Positions 55,351-64,000 of a stretch of DNA of 64,000 nt are shown here, piece after piece. The notes below the pieces were generated by a model. It was not told where the DNA came from, did not search any database, and saw nothing but the letters and a program-made list of their open reading frames with translations. The translations under genes and the position numbers were made by a program. Source of the DNA: [Anoxybacillus] calidus (GTDB lineage Bacteria > Bacillota > Bacilli > Bacillales > Anoxybacillaceae); NCBI RefSeq assembly GCF_013760845.1, contig NZ_JACDUU010000002.1:310001-374000 (forward strand), in the 5' to 3' direction. Within the stretch, counting starts at the first letter, position 1, and each line of letters begins with the position of its first letter.

Positions 55351-56280
55351 TTATTGTGTCATTTGCCGGTTGGAAGAAAACTTTTTTCGAATCGAAAAAG
55401 AAATTGGCAACTCAGCTAAAATCATCCCAAGCAAAATCAATAAGCAGCCGATAAGAGCCGATGTTGTCAATCGTTCATTTGCCCATATGTAAGCGGTTAA
55501 TGCCGCAAATACTGGCTCCATTGCGAAAATCAGGGCAACGCGTGTCGCTGTCGTATATCTTTGAAAATTGGTTTGCACTAAAAAAGCAAACGCTGTAGCA
55601 AGCAATGAAGTAATTAATAAGGCTGACCATACTTCCGCTTTTTGCAATACGGCTCCATTCAACATTTGCGTCCAGTCTTCAAAAAAGAAGGCGGAAATGA
55701 CGCAGAATATAGCCGCGGTAAAAATTTGTGTGATGGTTAATAATAAGGTTGGAAACTGAGAAGAATATTTTCCTGTCATCACAATGTGCATGCCGAATGA
55801 AACAGCACATAAAAAAACAAGTAAATCCCCTTTGTTCACCGATAGCTCGCCGTTCATTGTCAATAAATACAGCCCGATGACAGCAATAAGTACACCGAAT
55901 ATGGCATTGGCTTTCGGTTTTTGTTTCAATAGGAAAAAAGCGAACAAAGGAACTAAGACAACACTCAGTCCGGTGATAAAAGCTGCTTTTGATGAAGTGG
56001 TGTACAATAAGCCAATCGTTTGAAATGCATAGCCGCTAAAAAGCCAAAAGCCCATAAATGCACCGGAAAGCAGCAATGAAACGTTCCACATTTTTAATTG
56101 CGGACGATGAAAGATCAGAAGCCATGTCAGTAAAAACAAACCGGCGAGCAAAAAGCGCACGCCGTTAAACGAAAGAGGTTCAAGAAACGAGATAGCGTTT
56201 TGCACAAGGACAAATGTTGCCCCCCATATAAAGGCAACAAACAAAAGACACGTATCCGCAACCCATTGTTTTTTCATCAT
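55351..56280 (-). CDS. EamA-family (DMT) transporter
   Basis: 309 residues with ten helices in two EamA repeats (LLFVAFIWGATFVLVQNAIS, FNGVRFLLAGLFLLTWLLIF, ALIFAMEPVFAALTAYIWAN). ATG after AAGGGGATCG. The RNase H-like gene lies 12 bp upstream, so the two are probably cotranscribed. The substrate is unknown. It is only distantly similar to the EamA protein at 2965. Confidence 0.9.
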   Translation of the reverse strand: MMKKQWVADTCLLFVAFIWGATFVLVQNAISFLEPLSFNGVRFLLAGLFLLTWLLIFHRPQLKMWNVSLLLSGAFMGFWLFSGYAFQTIGLLYTTSSKAAFITGLSVVLVPLFAFFLLKQKPKANAIFGVLIAVIGLYLLTMNGELSVNKGDLLVFLCAVSFGMHIVMTGKYSSQFPTLLLTITQIFTAAIFCVISAFFFEDWTQMLNGAVLQKAEVWSALLITSLLATAFAFLVQTNFQRYTTATRVALIFAMEPVFAALTAYIWANERLTTSALIGCLLILLGMILAELPISFSIRKKFSSNRQMTQ

Positions 56281-56292
56281 CGATCCCCTTAT

Positions 56293-56682
56293 TTATTGAT
56301 TTAGTTGTATCGCTTTGCGCGCCAACTCATCAGCAACATGATTTTGCTTGCTTGGAATCCATTTAAGGAAAAATAAATCAAGCTGTTTTGCCAATGTTAA
56401 TGCCTCATCAAGGAGAGGAGCATATTTTTCATTTTTCATATACTCTTTCTCTACTGCTCGGTCAACCAATTGCGAATCTGTGCGGAATGAAACCATTCGA
56501 TATCCTTTTTTTAAGCAAATTTCTAACCCTTTAATAAGGGAATATAGTTCTGCTTCATGGTTGGACATCGTGCCGAGCGGAATTGAATAACGCTCTACCG
56601 TCCCGTTTACTTTTATAAAAACGCCGGCACCAGATGGACCAGGGTCTCCAGCACTTGCACCGTCAATATATACCTCAATCAA
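56293..56682 (-). CDS. RNase HI-like protein (reverse transcriptase-like), YpdQ-type
   Basis: 129 residues of the RNase H fold: VYIDGASAGDPGPSGAGVFI (first Asp), NHEAELYSLIKGLEICLKKG (Glu), FRTDSQLVDRAVEKEY (second Asp) and PSKQNHVADELARKAI (final Asp). All four acidic residues of the active site are present, so it may be an active RNase HI of the short, non-HBD kind. Upstream partner of the EamA gene. Confidence 0.88.
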   Translation of the reverse strand: MIEVYIDGASAGDPGPSGAGVFIKVNGTVERYSIPLGTMSNHEAELYSLIKGLEICLKKGYRMVSFRTDSQLVDRAVEKEYMKNEKYAPLLDEALTLAKQLDLFFLKWIPSKQNHVADELARKAIQLNQ

Positions 56683-57069
56683 ACATCGATTCCCCCAATA
56701 GATGATATTTGTGTTAATGCTAGTTTAGCATATTTGTAGAAAAATGAATATCTCTCTTTTTGGAAATCTTTTGTCAATATACACAAAAGGTGTACCTAAA
56801 ACGGTGATGATCCATTTCAATCTATAAGCTATAAGGAGCAAAAGAAAATTTTCCAAAAAACACCTAGAAAAGAAGGCGTTGTTATGAATCTAAGCCATTC
56901 GTTAAACATCTATTTCCCACTTGTGTAGTATAATAAAATATACTGGATGCCGCGTTATACTTCGTTCTGTTGTAAGTGGCACGAATAATGAAAGGGAAAC
57001 AAGGAACAATGAGGATAAGTTGCTAATGATGGTAAGTAAAATTCGAAACTATGGCGGAAGGATGAACCA
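56683..57069. other. 387-bp divergent intergenic region
   Basis: No gene, RNA or clear terminator was found. It must hold the promoters of the two divergent RNase H-like genes. GGCGGAAGGATGAACCA is the ribosome-binding stretch of the right one. Confidence 0.5.
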
Positions 57070-57738
57070 ATGGTGAATGTTATCATTCAATGGAAATATG
57101 TTAGCCGGAAAAAACAAGAAATTGTGCTTACATCCGATTTGTTGCCGGCAGAGAAAGCATTGATTCTTGCCGAAGACTTTGAAAAAACCGGGCGCGTTAA
57201 AGAATTATTGTTTATCGATGAACAGAAGACGAGCTGGACGAAAAAAGAATTAACAAAGTTATTGAAAGAGTTAGAAACAGAGCCTCATGATATTATTGCT
57301 TATTTTGATGGCGGTTTTGATAAACAGACACAAAAAGCTGGAGTCGGCACGGTCATTTATTATAAGCAAAATAACCAGCGCTACCGTTTGCGTGCCAATC
57401 GGATGCTTGATGAAATCGAATCCAATAATGAAGCCGAATATGCGGCGTTTTGGTTTACTGTTCAGCAATTAGAAGAAATGGGTGTTCATCACTTGCCTGT
57501 TACGTTTCGCGGCGACTCCCAAGTTGTACTAAACCAGTTATCCGGTGAATGGCCTTGTTTTGAGGACAATTATAATGCGTGGTTGGACAGGATTGAAGCA
57601 AAGCTTGCCGAATTAGGAATAAAAGCGATGTTTGAGCCAATTTCGCGCAAACAAAATAGTGAAGCTGATAAGCTTGCAACTCAAGCATTAGAAAACATTT
57701 TGATTACAAGTACACTTGAGCTAAATGAGAAAGGGTAG
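57070..57738 (+). CDS. RNase H-fold protein YpeP-like
   Basis: 222 residues. An N-terminal region of about 70 residues, then an RNase H fold: IIAYFDGGFDKQTQKAGVGT (Asp), ESNNEAEYAAFWFTVQQLEE (Glu), VTFRGDSQVVLNQLSGEWPC (Asp), PISRKQNSEADKLATQALEN (final Asp). All four catalytic carboxylates are visible. Matches B. subtilis YpeP. The zinc-finger gene follows after 10 bp. Confidence 0.88.
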   Translation: MVNVIIQWKYVSRKKQEIVLTSDLLPAEKALILAEDFEKTGRVKELLFIDEQKTSWTKKELTKLLKELETEPHDIIAYFDGGFDKQTQKAGVGTVIYYKQNNQRYRLRANRMLDEIESNNEAEYAAFWFTVQQLEEMGVHHLPVTFRGDSQVVLNQLSGEWPCFEDNYNAWLDRIEAKLAELGIKAMFEPISRKQNSEADKLATQALENILITSTLELNEKG

Positions 57739-57748
57739 AGAACATTTG

Positions 57749-57961
57749 ATGGATAAAGGACATAAAGCAAATGAACGAAAAGAAATATTAGCGAAATTAA
57801 ACGAAATTCATGATCTGTACTGTGAAGGATGCTTTTTGAAAGCAACGTTTCGGAAAGAGTTTGGAAAAACGTATGCGCAGTCATTTTGTATCAATCAATG
57901 TACGATAGGAGAAATGATTAAGCGATATGGGGAGAAACTGACAGGAGTTTCGCGAACATAA
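57749..57961 (+). CDS. Small zinc-finger protein, YpeQ-like
   Basis: 70 residues. Cysteines in DLYCEGCFLKATFRKEFGK and FCINQCTIGEMIKRYGEKL form a C-x2-C plus C-x3-C set, the layout of YpeQ-type zinc-finger domain proteins next to ypeP in Bacillus. The start is unsure: ATG 57749 is far from AAAGGG; an in-frame ATG at 57725 overlaps the previous gene. Confidence 0.8.
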   Translation: MDKGHKANERKEILAKLNEIHDLYCEGCFLKATFRKEFGKTYAQSFCINQCTIGEMIKRYGEKLTGVSRT

Positions 57962-58078
57962 AGTAAAACTTCATCAGTGGGACTCCATCCCTATGGATGT
58001 AATTTATCGTACTTCTAGCGTCCGTAAGACTCCTACCTGTAGAGGTGGGGGTCTTACGGGCGATTAGAACGGGATAAA
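57962..58078. repeat. Structured 120-bp element, copy A
   Basis: AAACTTCATCAGTGGG..., hairpin CATCC/GGATG, then TTCTAGCGTCCGTAAGACTC paired with GGGTCTTACGGGC, ending GATTAGAACGGGATAAA. Copy B is at 59644-59770, same direction. It looks like an end or guide-RNA region of an IS200/IS605-type (tnpB) element (inference). Confidence 0.6.
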
Positions 58079-58082
58079 CAAC

Positions 58083-58187
58083 GGGCTCCCTTATAAATGT
58101 CTGACCTCACACCCATTCCACAATCGGTCGTTTCGTTATTTATCATTGTGTTAGGGGAATCTGACATTTTTGCTTTAGGGTCAGCCT
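58083..58187. repeat. Nested palindromic repeat, GGCTGAC family, copy 6
   Basis: GGGCTCCCTTATAAATGTCTGACC on the left (first 20 bases as in other copies) and GGGGAATCTGACATTTTTGC with AGGGTCAGCC on the right. The left outer arm has drifted and no longer pairs well. Confidence 0.72.
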
Positions 58188-58232
58188 CACTGTTTCTTAA
58201 TCGATTTCAAAAAGCCTATTAAAAAAGGGTAT

Positions 58233-58493
58233 TTATTTAAGTGCTTCATTTAACTGGTGCTCTGCCTGCTGCAATTCCTGTTCACAGCGGCGTAAAAATT
58301 CTTCATCAACCCCAGTTGCTTGATGCCGCGCTTCAGCAAGACGTGCATGAGCATCAGAGACCGCTTGTTTTGCTCCATCCAACATATCTTTGTCAAGGCT
58401 CATCGTTGCCGAACCGACCATCTTTTGTGCTGTTTTTATTGACATTTCCACTTGCATCAAATCGTTATAGCCGGAATGAATCTCTCGTTTCAT
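58233..58493 (-). CDS. DUF2564 protein (YpzA-like)
   Basis: 86 residues, soluble and helical: SGYNDLMQVEMSIKTAQKMV, GAKQAVSDAHARLAEARHQA, VDEEFLRRCEQELQQAEHQL. This is the DUF2564 family, of which B. subtilis YpzA, also near cspD, is a member; function unknown. AGGAGGTGGAAACAG precedes the ATG. Confidence 0.87.
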   Translation of the reverse strand: MKREIHSGYNDLMQVEMSIKTAQKMVGSATMSLDKDMLDGAKQAVSDAHARLAEARHQATGVDEEFLRRCEQELQQAEHQLNEALK

Positions 58494-58555
58494 CTGTTTC
58501 CACCTCCTGGTGAATAGTGTTTGTCAGCCTATACAGGAATATGCTAAAAATGCAA

Positions 58556-58584
58556 AAAGAGACCGGCGAAATGCCAGTCTCTTG
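58556..58584 (-). terminator. Terminator of cspD
   Basis: AGAGACTGGC and GCCGGTCTCT (minus strand) around a short loop, followed by TTTTTG. Confidence 0.85.
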
Positions 58585-58614
58585 TAAAGCTACCGATTAT
58601 ATATGAACGTTTGA

Positions 58615-58815
58615 TTATAATTTTACAACGTTAGCAGCTTGAGGTCCACGATTTCCTTGAACGATTTCAAAAGAAACAGCTTGGCCTTCTTCTAATGTTT
58701 TGTAACCTTCACCTTGGATTGCTGTGAAGTGAACGAATACATCGTCTCCGCCTTCAACTTCAATGAAACCGTAACCTTTTTCATTGTTAAACCATTTTAC
58801 TTTACCGTTTTGCAT
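58615..58815 (-). CDS. cspD: Cold shock protein
   Basis: 66 residues, one OB-fold CSD domain with the RNP-1 and RNP-2 motifs KGYGFIEV and VFVHF. RNA chaperone for single-stranded RNA at low temperature and in stationary phase. Called cspD from the place beside the DUF2564 gene. ATG at 58815 after GGAGGATTCAGT. It has a long untranslated leader. Confidence 0.95.
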   Translation of the reverse strand: MQNGKVKWFNNEKGYGFIEVEGGDDVFVHFTAIQGEGYKTLEEGQAVSFEIVQGNRGPQAANVVKL

Positions 58816-58955
58816 AATACTGAATCCTCCTAATACCTTTAGCACCTTATTGCTAATTTGAAATTTTTATCAAATAACGGAATATATTTCACAACAATCT
58901 AAGGTGAATGAAACAGGATGAGTTGTAAAGATATATTCTGTTAAATGATGTTTTT

Positions 58956-58984
58956 ACTATACACTAATAAGGCGTTGACGTCAA
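58956..58984 (-). promoter_or_regulatory. cspD promoter with long leader
   Basis: On the minus strand TTGACG (58979-58984) and TATAGT (58956-58961) are 17 bp apart. Transcription from here gives a leader of about 130 nt before the cspD ATG, as in other cold-shock genes, where the leader controls stability and translation. Confidence 0.75.
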
Positions 58985-59167
58985 GTCGAAGAGGCAAGTT
59001 TTTACAAAAAAATAAAAACATTCATGACAATCTGTAACAATCGGATGAGGATGAAGGCAGGATTCTCTCCTTGTATTGTCTAATTTCTTATTGAAGGATA
59101 AGAAGTACGTATGCATAAACAGAAACGACCATACATTAATCATAGGAGAAAAAAAGGGGGAAGCTGC

Positions 59168-59419
59168 ATGTACCGTGGGGAAATCGGAGGAAAAGAAGTG
59201 ATTATTCGTTTAGGAAAAAGAGTGGCAAAGAGCGGTTTAGATCATAAAAAAATATATCAAATGGTGCTTTCTTACGGTGAGGCCGTTTTTGAAAAAGGAA
59301 AAGAATCATTTTGTATCTATAATGATAAACTCGGTGTCATCGTTGCTGAAGTGGAACAAAATGATATTCCTGTTATTCGTGTCGATTACTTCATTCAACA
59401 TGAAAATGTATATGAGTGA
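59168..59419 (+). CDS. Small hypothetical protein
   Basis: 83 residues from the ATG after AAAGGGGGAAGCTGC. Beta-rich and basic (RGEIGGKEVIIRLGKRVAKS, YQMVLSYGEAVFEKGKESFC, NDKLGVIVAEVEQNDIPVIR). Size and pattern are near DUF4258-type proteins, but I am not sure. No signal or membrane helix. Downstream lie 220 bp without genes and a terminator. Confidence 0.6.
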   Translation: MYRGEIGGKEVIIRLGKRVAKSGLDHKKIYQMVLSYGEAVFEKGKESFCIYNDKLGVIVAEVEQNDIPVIRVDYFIQHENVYE

Positions 59420-59600
59420 TACTGAAATGCGACTTTTTACAATAAATTTCCGCACTAGGTCTTTTATTGGTTGACAAATCTTCTTGAATTGAATAGATTG
59501 TGAAGCAGATAAATATTATGCAATATCAAAGGGCGTCGGGTGTTGTTCCCGAAACAAAGTCGTTTTTCATCGGCGTTGTTGACATGAAACGCATCTAGCA

Positions 59601-59636
59601 AGACCTTTGCCTATGAGGGAAGGCATAGGTCTTTTT
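59601..59636 (+). terminator. Hairpin terminator in the gap after 59419
   Basis: AAGACCTTTGCCTA and AGGCATAGGTCTT with one mismatch, then TTTTT. No ORF lies directly in front, so either the upstream gene has a 180-nt tail or a small RNA ends here. Confidence 0.7.
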
Positions 59637-59643
59637 TGTTCGA

Positions 59644-59770
59644 TAAAGTGCAACTTCATCAGTGGGGGTCTCCATCCCCACAGATGTTTGTTGAACTTAT
59701 CGCCCTTCTAGCGTCCGTTATCTCCGGCCTGTAGAGCCGGGAGTCTCATAGACGGTTAGAACGGGATAAA
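59644..59770. repeat. Structured 120-bp element, copy B
   Basis: AAGTGCAACTTCATCAGTGG..., hairpin GTCTCCATCCCC, then TTCTAGCGTCCGTTATCTCC with CGGGAGTCTCATAGACGG, ending GTTAGAACGGGATAAA. It has the same order of hairpins as copy A, with compensating changes in the stems. Confidence 0.6.
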
Positions 59771-59792
59771 AAGCAAGGAGAGGAGTGGGGAT

Positions 59793-60194
59793 ATGCTATT
59801 AAGGAGAATGATGTCCAAATTAGGAGTCGGTTCGGCGCATGTTGATTTAATTTTAAATAAGAAAGTGTATAAAGCAGGGGATTTCATTGAAGGGAAAGTG
59901 CAAATTCACGGCGGAACAGTGGAACAAAAAGTAAATAAGCTTGATGTTGATTTGATTCGAAAAACGATTTTCGATGGCAAAGAAGAAACGGATATAGTAG
60001 CAACCATTCCCGTTAGCGATGAGTTTATCATTCATGAAAACGAAAAAAAGGTATTGCCTTTTCGCTATCAATTGCCTGAAAACATCGTTCCATCACAAAC
60101 GGGAATTTCTTATCGCTTCGTGACACGACTTGATATTGAAGACGGTGTGAATACGCTGGACTTTGATTATATTCAAATTGTCAATGAATCATGA
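59793..60194 (+). CDS. Short Spo0M-like arrestin-fold protein
   Basis: 133 residues: MMSKLGVGSAHVDLILNKKV, YKAGDFIEGKVQIHGGTVEQ, FRYQLPENIVPSQTGISYRF. This is the N-terminal arrestin-like domain of Spo0M sporulation control proteins; full Spo0M has about 258 residues, so the second domain is missing. The end is clean (QIVNES-stop) with no decay, so it may be a natural single-domain form. GCAAGGAGAGGAGTGG precedes ATG. Confidence 0.85.
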   Translation: MLLRRMMSKLGVGSAHVDLILNKKVYKAGDFIEGKVQIHGGTVEQKVNKLDVDLIRKTIFDGKEETDIVATIPVSDEFIIHENEKKVLPFRYQLPENIVPSQTGISYRFVTRLDIEDGVNTLDFDYIQIVNES

Positions 60195-60265
60195 GGCTGA
60201 CCTAAAGCAAGTGTCAGTCCCCACAATCGAGTGACGTATGGAGGGGAGACACTTATAGGTCAGCT
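60195..60265. repeat. Nested palindromic repeat, GGCTGAC family, copy 7
   Basis: GGCTGACCTAAAGCAAGTGT on the left and GGGGAGACACTTATAGGTCA then GCTC on the right, followed by TTTTT. In this copy the long consensus arm (ACACTTATAGGTCAGC) lies on the right, so the element is inverted relative to copies 1-3. Confidence 0.78.
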
Positions 60266-60346
60266 CTTTTTGTATTCTGAAAGAGGAAAAAAACTTTGTT
60301 TAGTGAATAGGATTAGACAATGAAATGTTTGTAGGAGGGGAAATCT

Positions 60347-61285
60347 GTGAGCGAAAGGTTTATTGATGTATACCGAACATTTTTACAATTAATCGAAAGA
60401 AAAGAATGGACAAAAGCGTTAACGATTGCTGAGCAGGCTGAGATTTTCTATCCGGATAAAAGCCACTATACAAGTTTTTGGAAGTCGTGTTTGTTGGCAA
60501 AACTTCACCGCCTGAAAGAAGCGTTAGCGCAGTTAAAATCAGCCATTCAGGAAGGCATCTGGTGGAACCCGGAAACGTTATTAAACGAAGAAATGTTCCA
60601 TTCGATTCAACAGGATGAAGAATTTCAACAAATCGTACAAATTTGCAAGCAGTGTTTTCACGAACAACAAAACAAAGCCCAACCCGCACTTTACGTAATC
60701 GGAAACAACAAAAATAGGGAAGCGATTTTTTCATTACATTGGCGTGGAGATAACGCATTCGATTTTGCGGAATATTGGAAAGACGAAAAATTGCTTGAAC
60801 AACATATCTTCGGTTTTCCGCAATCGTCGCAAGTCCGTGGTTATCAAACCTTTTGCTGGGATGATAAGAAAACGGCAATGAAAGATATCGAATCTTTATA
60901 TCACCTTTTTCAAAACCGTTATTTAACGAATGAAAATGAAGTGATATTAGCTGGTGCTTCACAAGGCGGTAAGCTTGCAATCGAGTTAGCATTAGCTCAT
61001 CCGGCTATAAAAGTAAAAGGATTTATCGCAGTTGTTCCAGCCATAAAGGACTTAGATGAATTTATTCAACTATTTGCCGCAAGAGAAATTCGCAACGTTC
61101 CCGGCTATATCATTACGGGGCGGAAAGATCGGTTTTATGATAACACAGAAAAGCTATGCCGTTTGTTCCAGCATCATCACATCCAATGTGAATTATATGT
61201 TGATGAACAAGAAGGGCATATGTTTCCAAAACAGTTTCATAGTCTGCTGATGGAGGCAATTCATTTTATTAGAATAAAAGGTTGA
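60347..61285 (+). CDS. TPR-alpha/beta hydrolase (esterase-like)
   Basis: 312 residues, GTG after GGAGGGGAAATCT. The first 110 residues are TPR-like helices (LLAKLHRLKEALAQLKSAIQ). The rest is an alpha/beta hydrolase fold with Ser in VILAGASQGGKLAIELA, Asp in IITGRKDRFYDN and His in DEQEGHMFPKQF. Probably a carboxylesterase-type enzyme acting inside the cell; no signal peptide. Substrate unknown. It lies alone before the glycerol regulon. Confidence 0.85.
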   Translation: MSERFIDVYRTFLQLIERKEWTKALTIAEQAEIFYPDKSHYTSFWKSCLLAKLHRLKEALAQLKSAIQEGIWWNPETLLNEEMFHSIQQDEEFQQIVQICKQCFHEQQNKAQPALYVIGNNKNREAIFSLHWRGDNAFDFAEYWKDEKLLEQHIFGFPQSSQVRGYQTFCWDDKKTAMKDIESLYHLFQNRYLTNENEVILAGASQGGKLAIELALAHPAIKVKGFIAVVPAIKDLDEFIQLFAAREIRNVPGYIITGRKDRFYDNTEKLCRLFQHHHIQCELYVDEQEGHMFPKQFHSLLMEAIHFIRIKG

Positions 61286-61359
61286 AAACTGGAAAATGAT
61301 TTTGTATTTTCAATAATATGAAAGTATCACTCATATGGTTAAAATGAGAGGAGATATAG

Positions 61360-61923
61360 ATGAGTTTTCAAGGTCAAAAAATATTGCCAGCCGTTCGTTC
61401 GATGAAAGATTTTGATAAATTGTTAAAAATGAATTATCGTTATGGCGTCTTTTTGGATATACATATCAGCATGCTAAAAAGCGTCTATCAGTATGCGAAA
61501 CAACATGAAAAGAACATGTTTCTTCATGTTGATTTAATTCATGGTTTGAAAAGCGATGAATATGCTGCAGAATATATATGTCAAGAGATCAAGCCATACG
61601 GTTTAGTTTCAACAAAGACCAACGTCATCACAAAGGCAAAACAAAAGGGAGTTTTGGCAATTCAGCGCGCTTTTATCATTGACTCAAGCGCGATGGAAAC
61701 AAGCATTAAATTAGTGGAAAAAACGAATCCAGATTATATCGAAGTACTTCCAGGCGTTGTGCCGAAAGTCATTCAACAACTACGTGAGAGAACAGGAAAA
61801 CCGATTTTTGCCGGCGGTTTAATTGAAAGAGCGGATGAAGTGGAAGAGGCAATCGCAGCCGGAGCATCAGCCATCACAACATCGAATGTGGAACTATGGA
61901 AATATTTTGAGCCAAGACAATAA
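61360..61923 (+). CDS. glpP: Glycerol uptake operon antiterminator GlpP
   Basis: 187 residues, TIM-barrel RNA-binding protein. With glycerol-3-phosphate it binds the leader of glpFK mRNA to prevent termination and stabilise the message. Recognisable by KILPAVRSMKDFDKLLK, FLHVDLIHGLKSDEYAAEYI, EVLPGVVPKVIQQLRERTGK and PIFAGGLIERADEVEEAI. AGAGGAGATATAG precedes the ATG. It stands before its target promoter. Confidence 0.96.
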   Translation: MSFQGQKILPAVRSMKDFDKLLKMNYRYGVFLDIHISMLKSVYQYAKQHEKNMFLHVDLIHGLKSDEYAAEYICQEIKPYGLVSTKTNVITKAKQKGVLAIQRAFIIDSSAMETSIKLVEKTNPDYIEVLPGVVPKVIQQLRERTGKPIFAGGLIERADEVEEAIAAGASAITTSNVELWKYFEPRQ

Positions 61924-61968
61924 ATTTTTTCAATGACGTAGAAAAGTGATAAAAAATTCAAAAAAATA

Positions 61969-61997
61969 TTGACAACGCTTTCAAATTCTATTATTCT
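61969..61997 (+). promoter_or_regulatory. glpFK promoter overlapped by a cre site
   Basis: TTGACA (61969-61974) and TATTCT (61992-61997) are 17 bp apart. TGACAACGCTTTCA (61970-61983) fits the cre consensus TGWNANCGNTNWCA at every position and covers the -35 box, so CcpA would block RNA polymerase in the presence of glucose. Confidence 0.85.
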
Positions 61998-62033
61998 TTT
62001 AATCAAGTTAATATGATTCGGGATGGAGAACGG

Positions 62034-62079
62034 GAGACTCATGCATTTTCCTTTATTAGGATATGTGTGAGTCTTTTTT
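62034..62079 (+). terminator. GlpP-controlled leader terminator
   Basis: AGACTCATGCATTT and ATATGTGTGAGTCT pair imperfectly, followed by TTTTTT, in the glpF leader between promoter and gene. GlpP bound with glycerol-3-phosphate would prevent termination here. Confidence 0.85.
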
Positions 62080-62114
62080 GTTTCACTGTCCCATAAAACA
62101 AAGGGGGAAAAGAA

Positions 62115-62939
62115 ATGACACCATTTATGGCTGAGCTTATCGGAACGGCTATGTTAATTGTTTTTGGTGCCGGAGTATGCGCGGGAGTCAGTTTAAAAAA
62201 ATCGTTTGCGCAAAATTCAGGCTGGATTGTGATTACAATGGGATGGGGGTTAGGTGTAGCGGTAGCTGTCTATGCAGTTGGGCAATTTAGCGGCGCGCAT
62301 CTGAATCCTGCTGTCACGCTGGCACTAGCGTTTAACGGTGATTTTCCGTGGGCCGATGTACCTGGGTATGTTTTGGCGCAGCTGTTGGGGGCTGTGATTG
62401 GAGCTGTGATTGTGTTTTTGCATTATTTACCGCATTGGAAGGAAACAGATGATGCCGGAACGAAATTAGGAGTATTTGCGACAGGTCCTGCTATCCCTCA
62501 TTATTTTGCTAACTTATTAAGTGAAATAATCGGAACATTTATTTTAGTTGTTGCCATTTTATCGATAGGTGCTAACAAGTTTACGGAAGGATTAAATCCT
62601 CTCGTTGTTGGCTTTCTTATTGTTAGTATTGGTTTGTCATTAGGCGGTACAACAGGATATGCAATTAATCCAGCGCGAGACTTAGGTCCACGTATTGCTC
62701 ATTTCTTGCTGCCGATACATGGAAAAGGGTCGTCAAACTGGAAATATGCATGGGTTCCAGTAGTGGGCCCTCTGCTTGGAGGTTCGTTTGGCGGATTATT
62801 TTACAAAGCGATTTTTCTCGGAAAAATAACGCCATCTTTTTGGTACGTATCAGCGGCTATGCTTATCGTACTTGCAATTACGTTTTCATACGAACGAAAA
62901 ACAAAATCGCATTTACAATCGAAACGTGTAGCGCTGTAG
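62115..62939 (+). CDS. glpF: Glycerol facilitator GlpF
   Basis: 274 residues, six helices, aquaglyceroporin. Two half-helix motifs are present: GAHLNPAVTLALAF and GYAINPARDLGPRI; the Asp after the second NPA-R is typical for glycerol channels. AAAGGGGGAAAAGAA before ATG. glpK follows after 39 bp. Confidence 0.97.
   Translation: MTPFMAELIGTAMLIVFGAGVCAGVSLKKSFAQNSGWIVITMGWGLGVAVAVYAVGQFSGAHLNPAVTLALAFNGDFPWADVPGYVLAQLLGAVIGAVIVFLHYLPHWKETDDAGTKLGVFATGPAIPHYFANLLSEIIGTFILVVAILSIGANKFTEGLNPLVVGFLIVSIGLSLGGTTGYAINPARDLGPRIAHFLLPIHGKGSSNWKYAWVPVVGPLLGGSFGGLFYKAIFLGKITPSFWYVSAAMLIVLAITFSYERKTKSHLQSKRVAL

Positions 62940-64000
<1,061 letters not shown>

Noticed and set aside
56683-57069. tRNA or riboswitch in the divergent RNase H gap
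   Set aside because: No cloverleaf, T-box or known aptamer core was found there.
60360-60992. 210-codon open frame opposite the alpha/beta hydrolase
   Set aside because: It is antisense to a gene with clear catalytic motifs and its translation shows no domain or membrane pattern.

Overview
The window is chromosomal DNA of an endospore-forming Bacillaceae bacterium. Moderately AT-rich coding sequence, strong AGGAGG ribosome binding sites, frequent TTG/GTG starts and many sporulation genes support this. The gene order is the Bacillus subtilis-type backbone: miaA-hfq-spoVK, hflX-ynbB-glnR-glnA, lexA/yneA-yneB-ynzC-tkt-sirA-yneF, ccdA-yneI-ccdC-yneK-cotM-sspP-sspO-acnA. A Geobacillus/Parageobacillus/Anoxybacillus-like host fits best, but this is inference. 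No tRNA, rRNA or CRISPR array was seen.

Layout. 1-5.4 kb: end of a DHA2 drug exporter, a MocR-type regulator divergent from an EamA transporter with a direct-repeat operator candidate, and a frameshifted ytaF. 4.6-10.4 kb: an unusual 1413-residue P-type ATPase (a degenerate P1B-like half fused to a complete P2-type pump) with four small unknown membrane or helical proteins around it. 10.6-12.5 kb: a c-di-GMP-I riboswitch with its own terminator, controlling a chemoreceptor. 12.7-15.6 kb: a decayed DUF2243 gene, then miaA, hfq and spoVK. 17.3-28.7 kb: a fatty-acid/acyl-CoA degradation cluster (acyl-CoA ligase, acyl-CoA dehydrogenase, class III CoA-transferase, 3-hydroxyacyl-CoA dehydrogenase, thiolase) behind a cre site. 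Its second ligase gene has been split by a 4.3 kb island holding a LysM remnant, immunity-like ORFs, three YjcZ-type miniproteins, an Arg/Phe-rich miniprotein and a SunI-like gene. 28.7-47.8 kb: the conserved housekeeping and stress block (nitrogen control by GlnR, SOS control by LexA/YneA, transketolase, SirA, a heterodimeric ABC exporter, cytochrome c maturation). 47.9-49.8 kb: decayed sequence with an IS1595-type fragment and a CPBP protease. 49.9-54.4 kb: spore proteins CotM, SspP, SspO and SspL around aconitase. 54.5-60.2 kb: YuiD, a second EamA transporter, two RNase H-like proteins, CspD and a Spo0M-like protein. 60.3-64 kb: an esterase and the glycerol regulon glpP-glpF-glpK, with cre-overlapped promoter and leader terminator; glpK runs off the window.

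Three families of short dispersed non-coding repeats occur between genes: a nested palindrome beginning GGCTGAC (seven copies, 23-116 bp), a family ending in GGCTCTGTTAAA (about six copies, mostly next to decayed DNA), and two copies of a roughly 120 bp structured element bracketing cspD. They are described separately in the findings.
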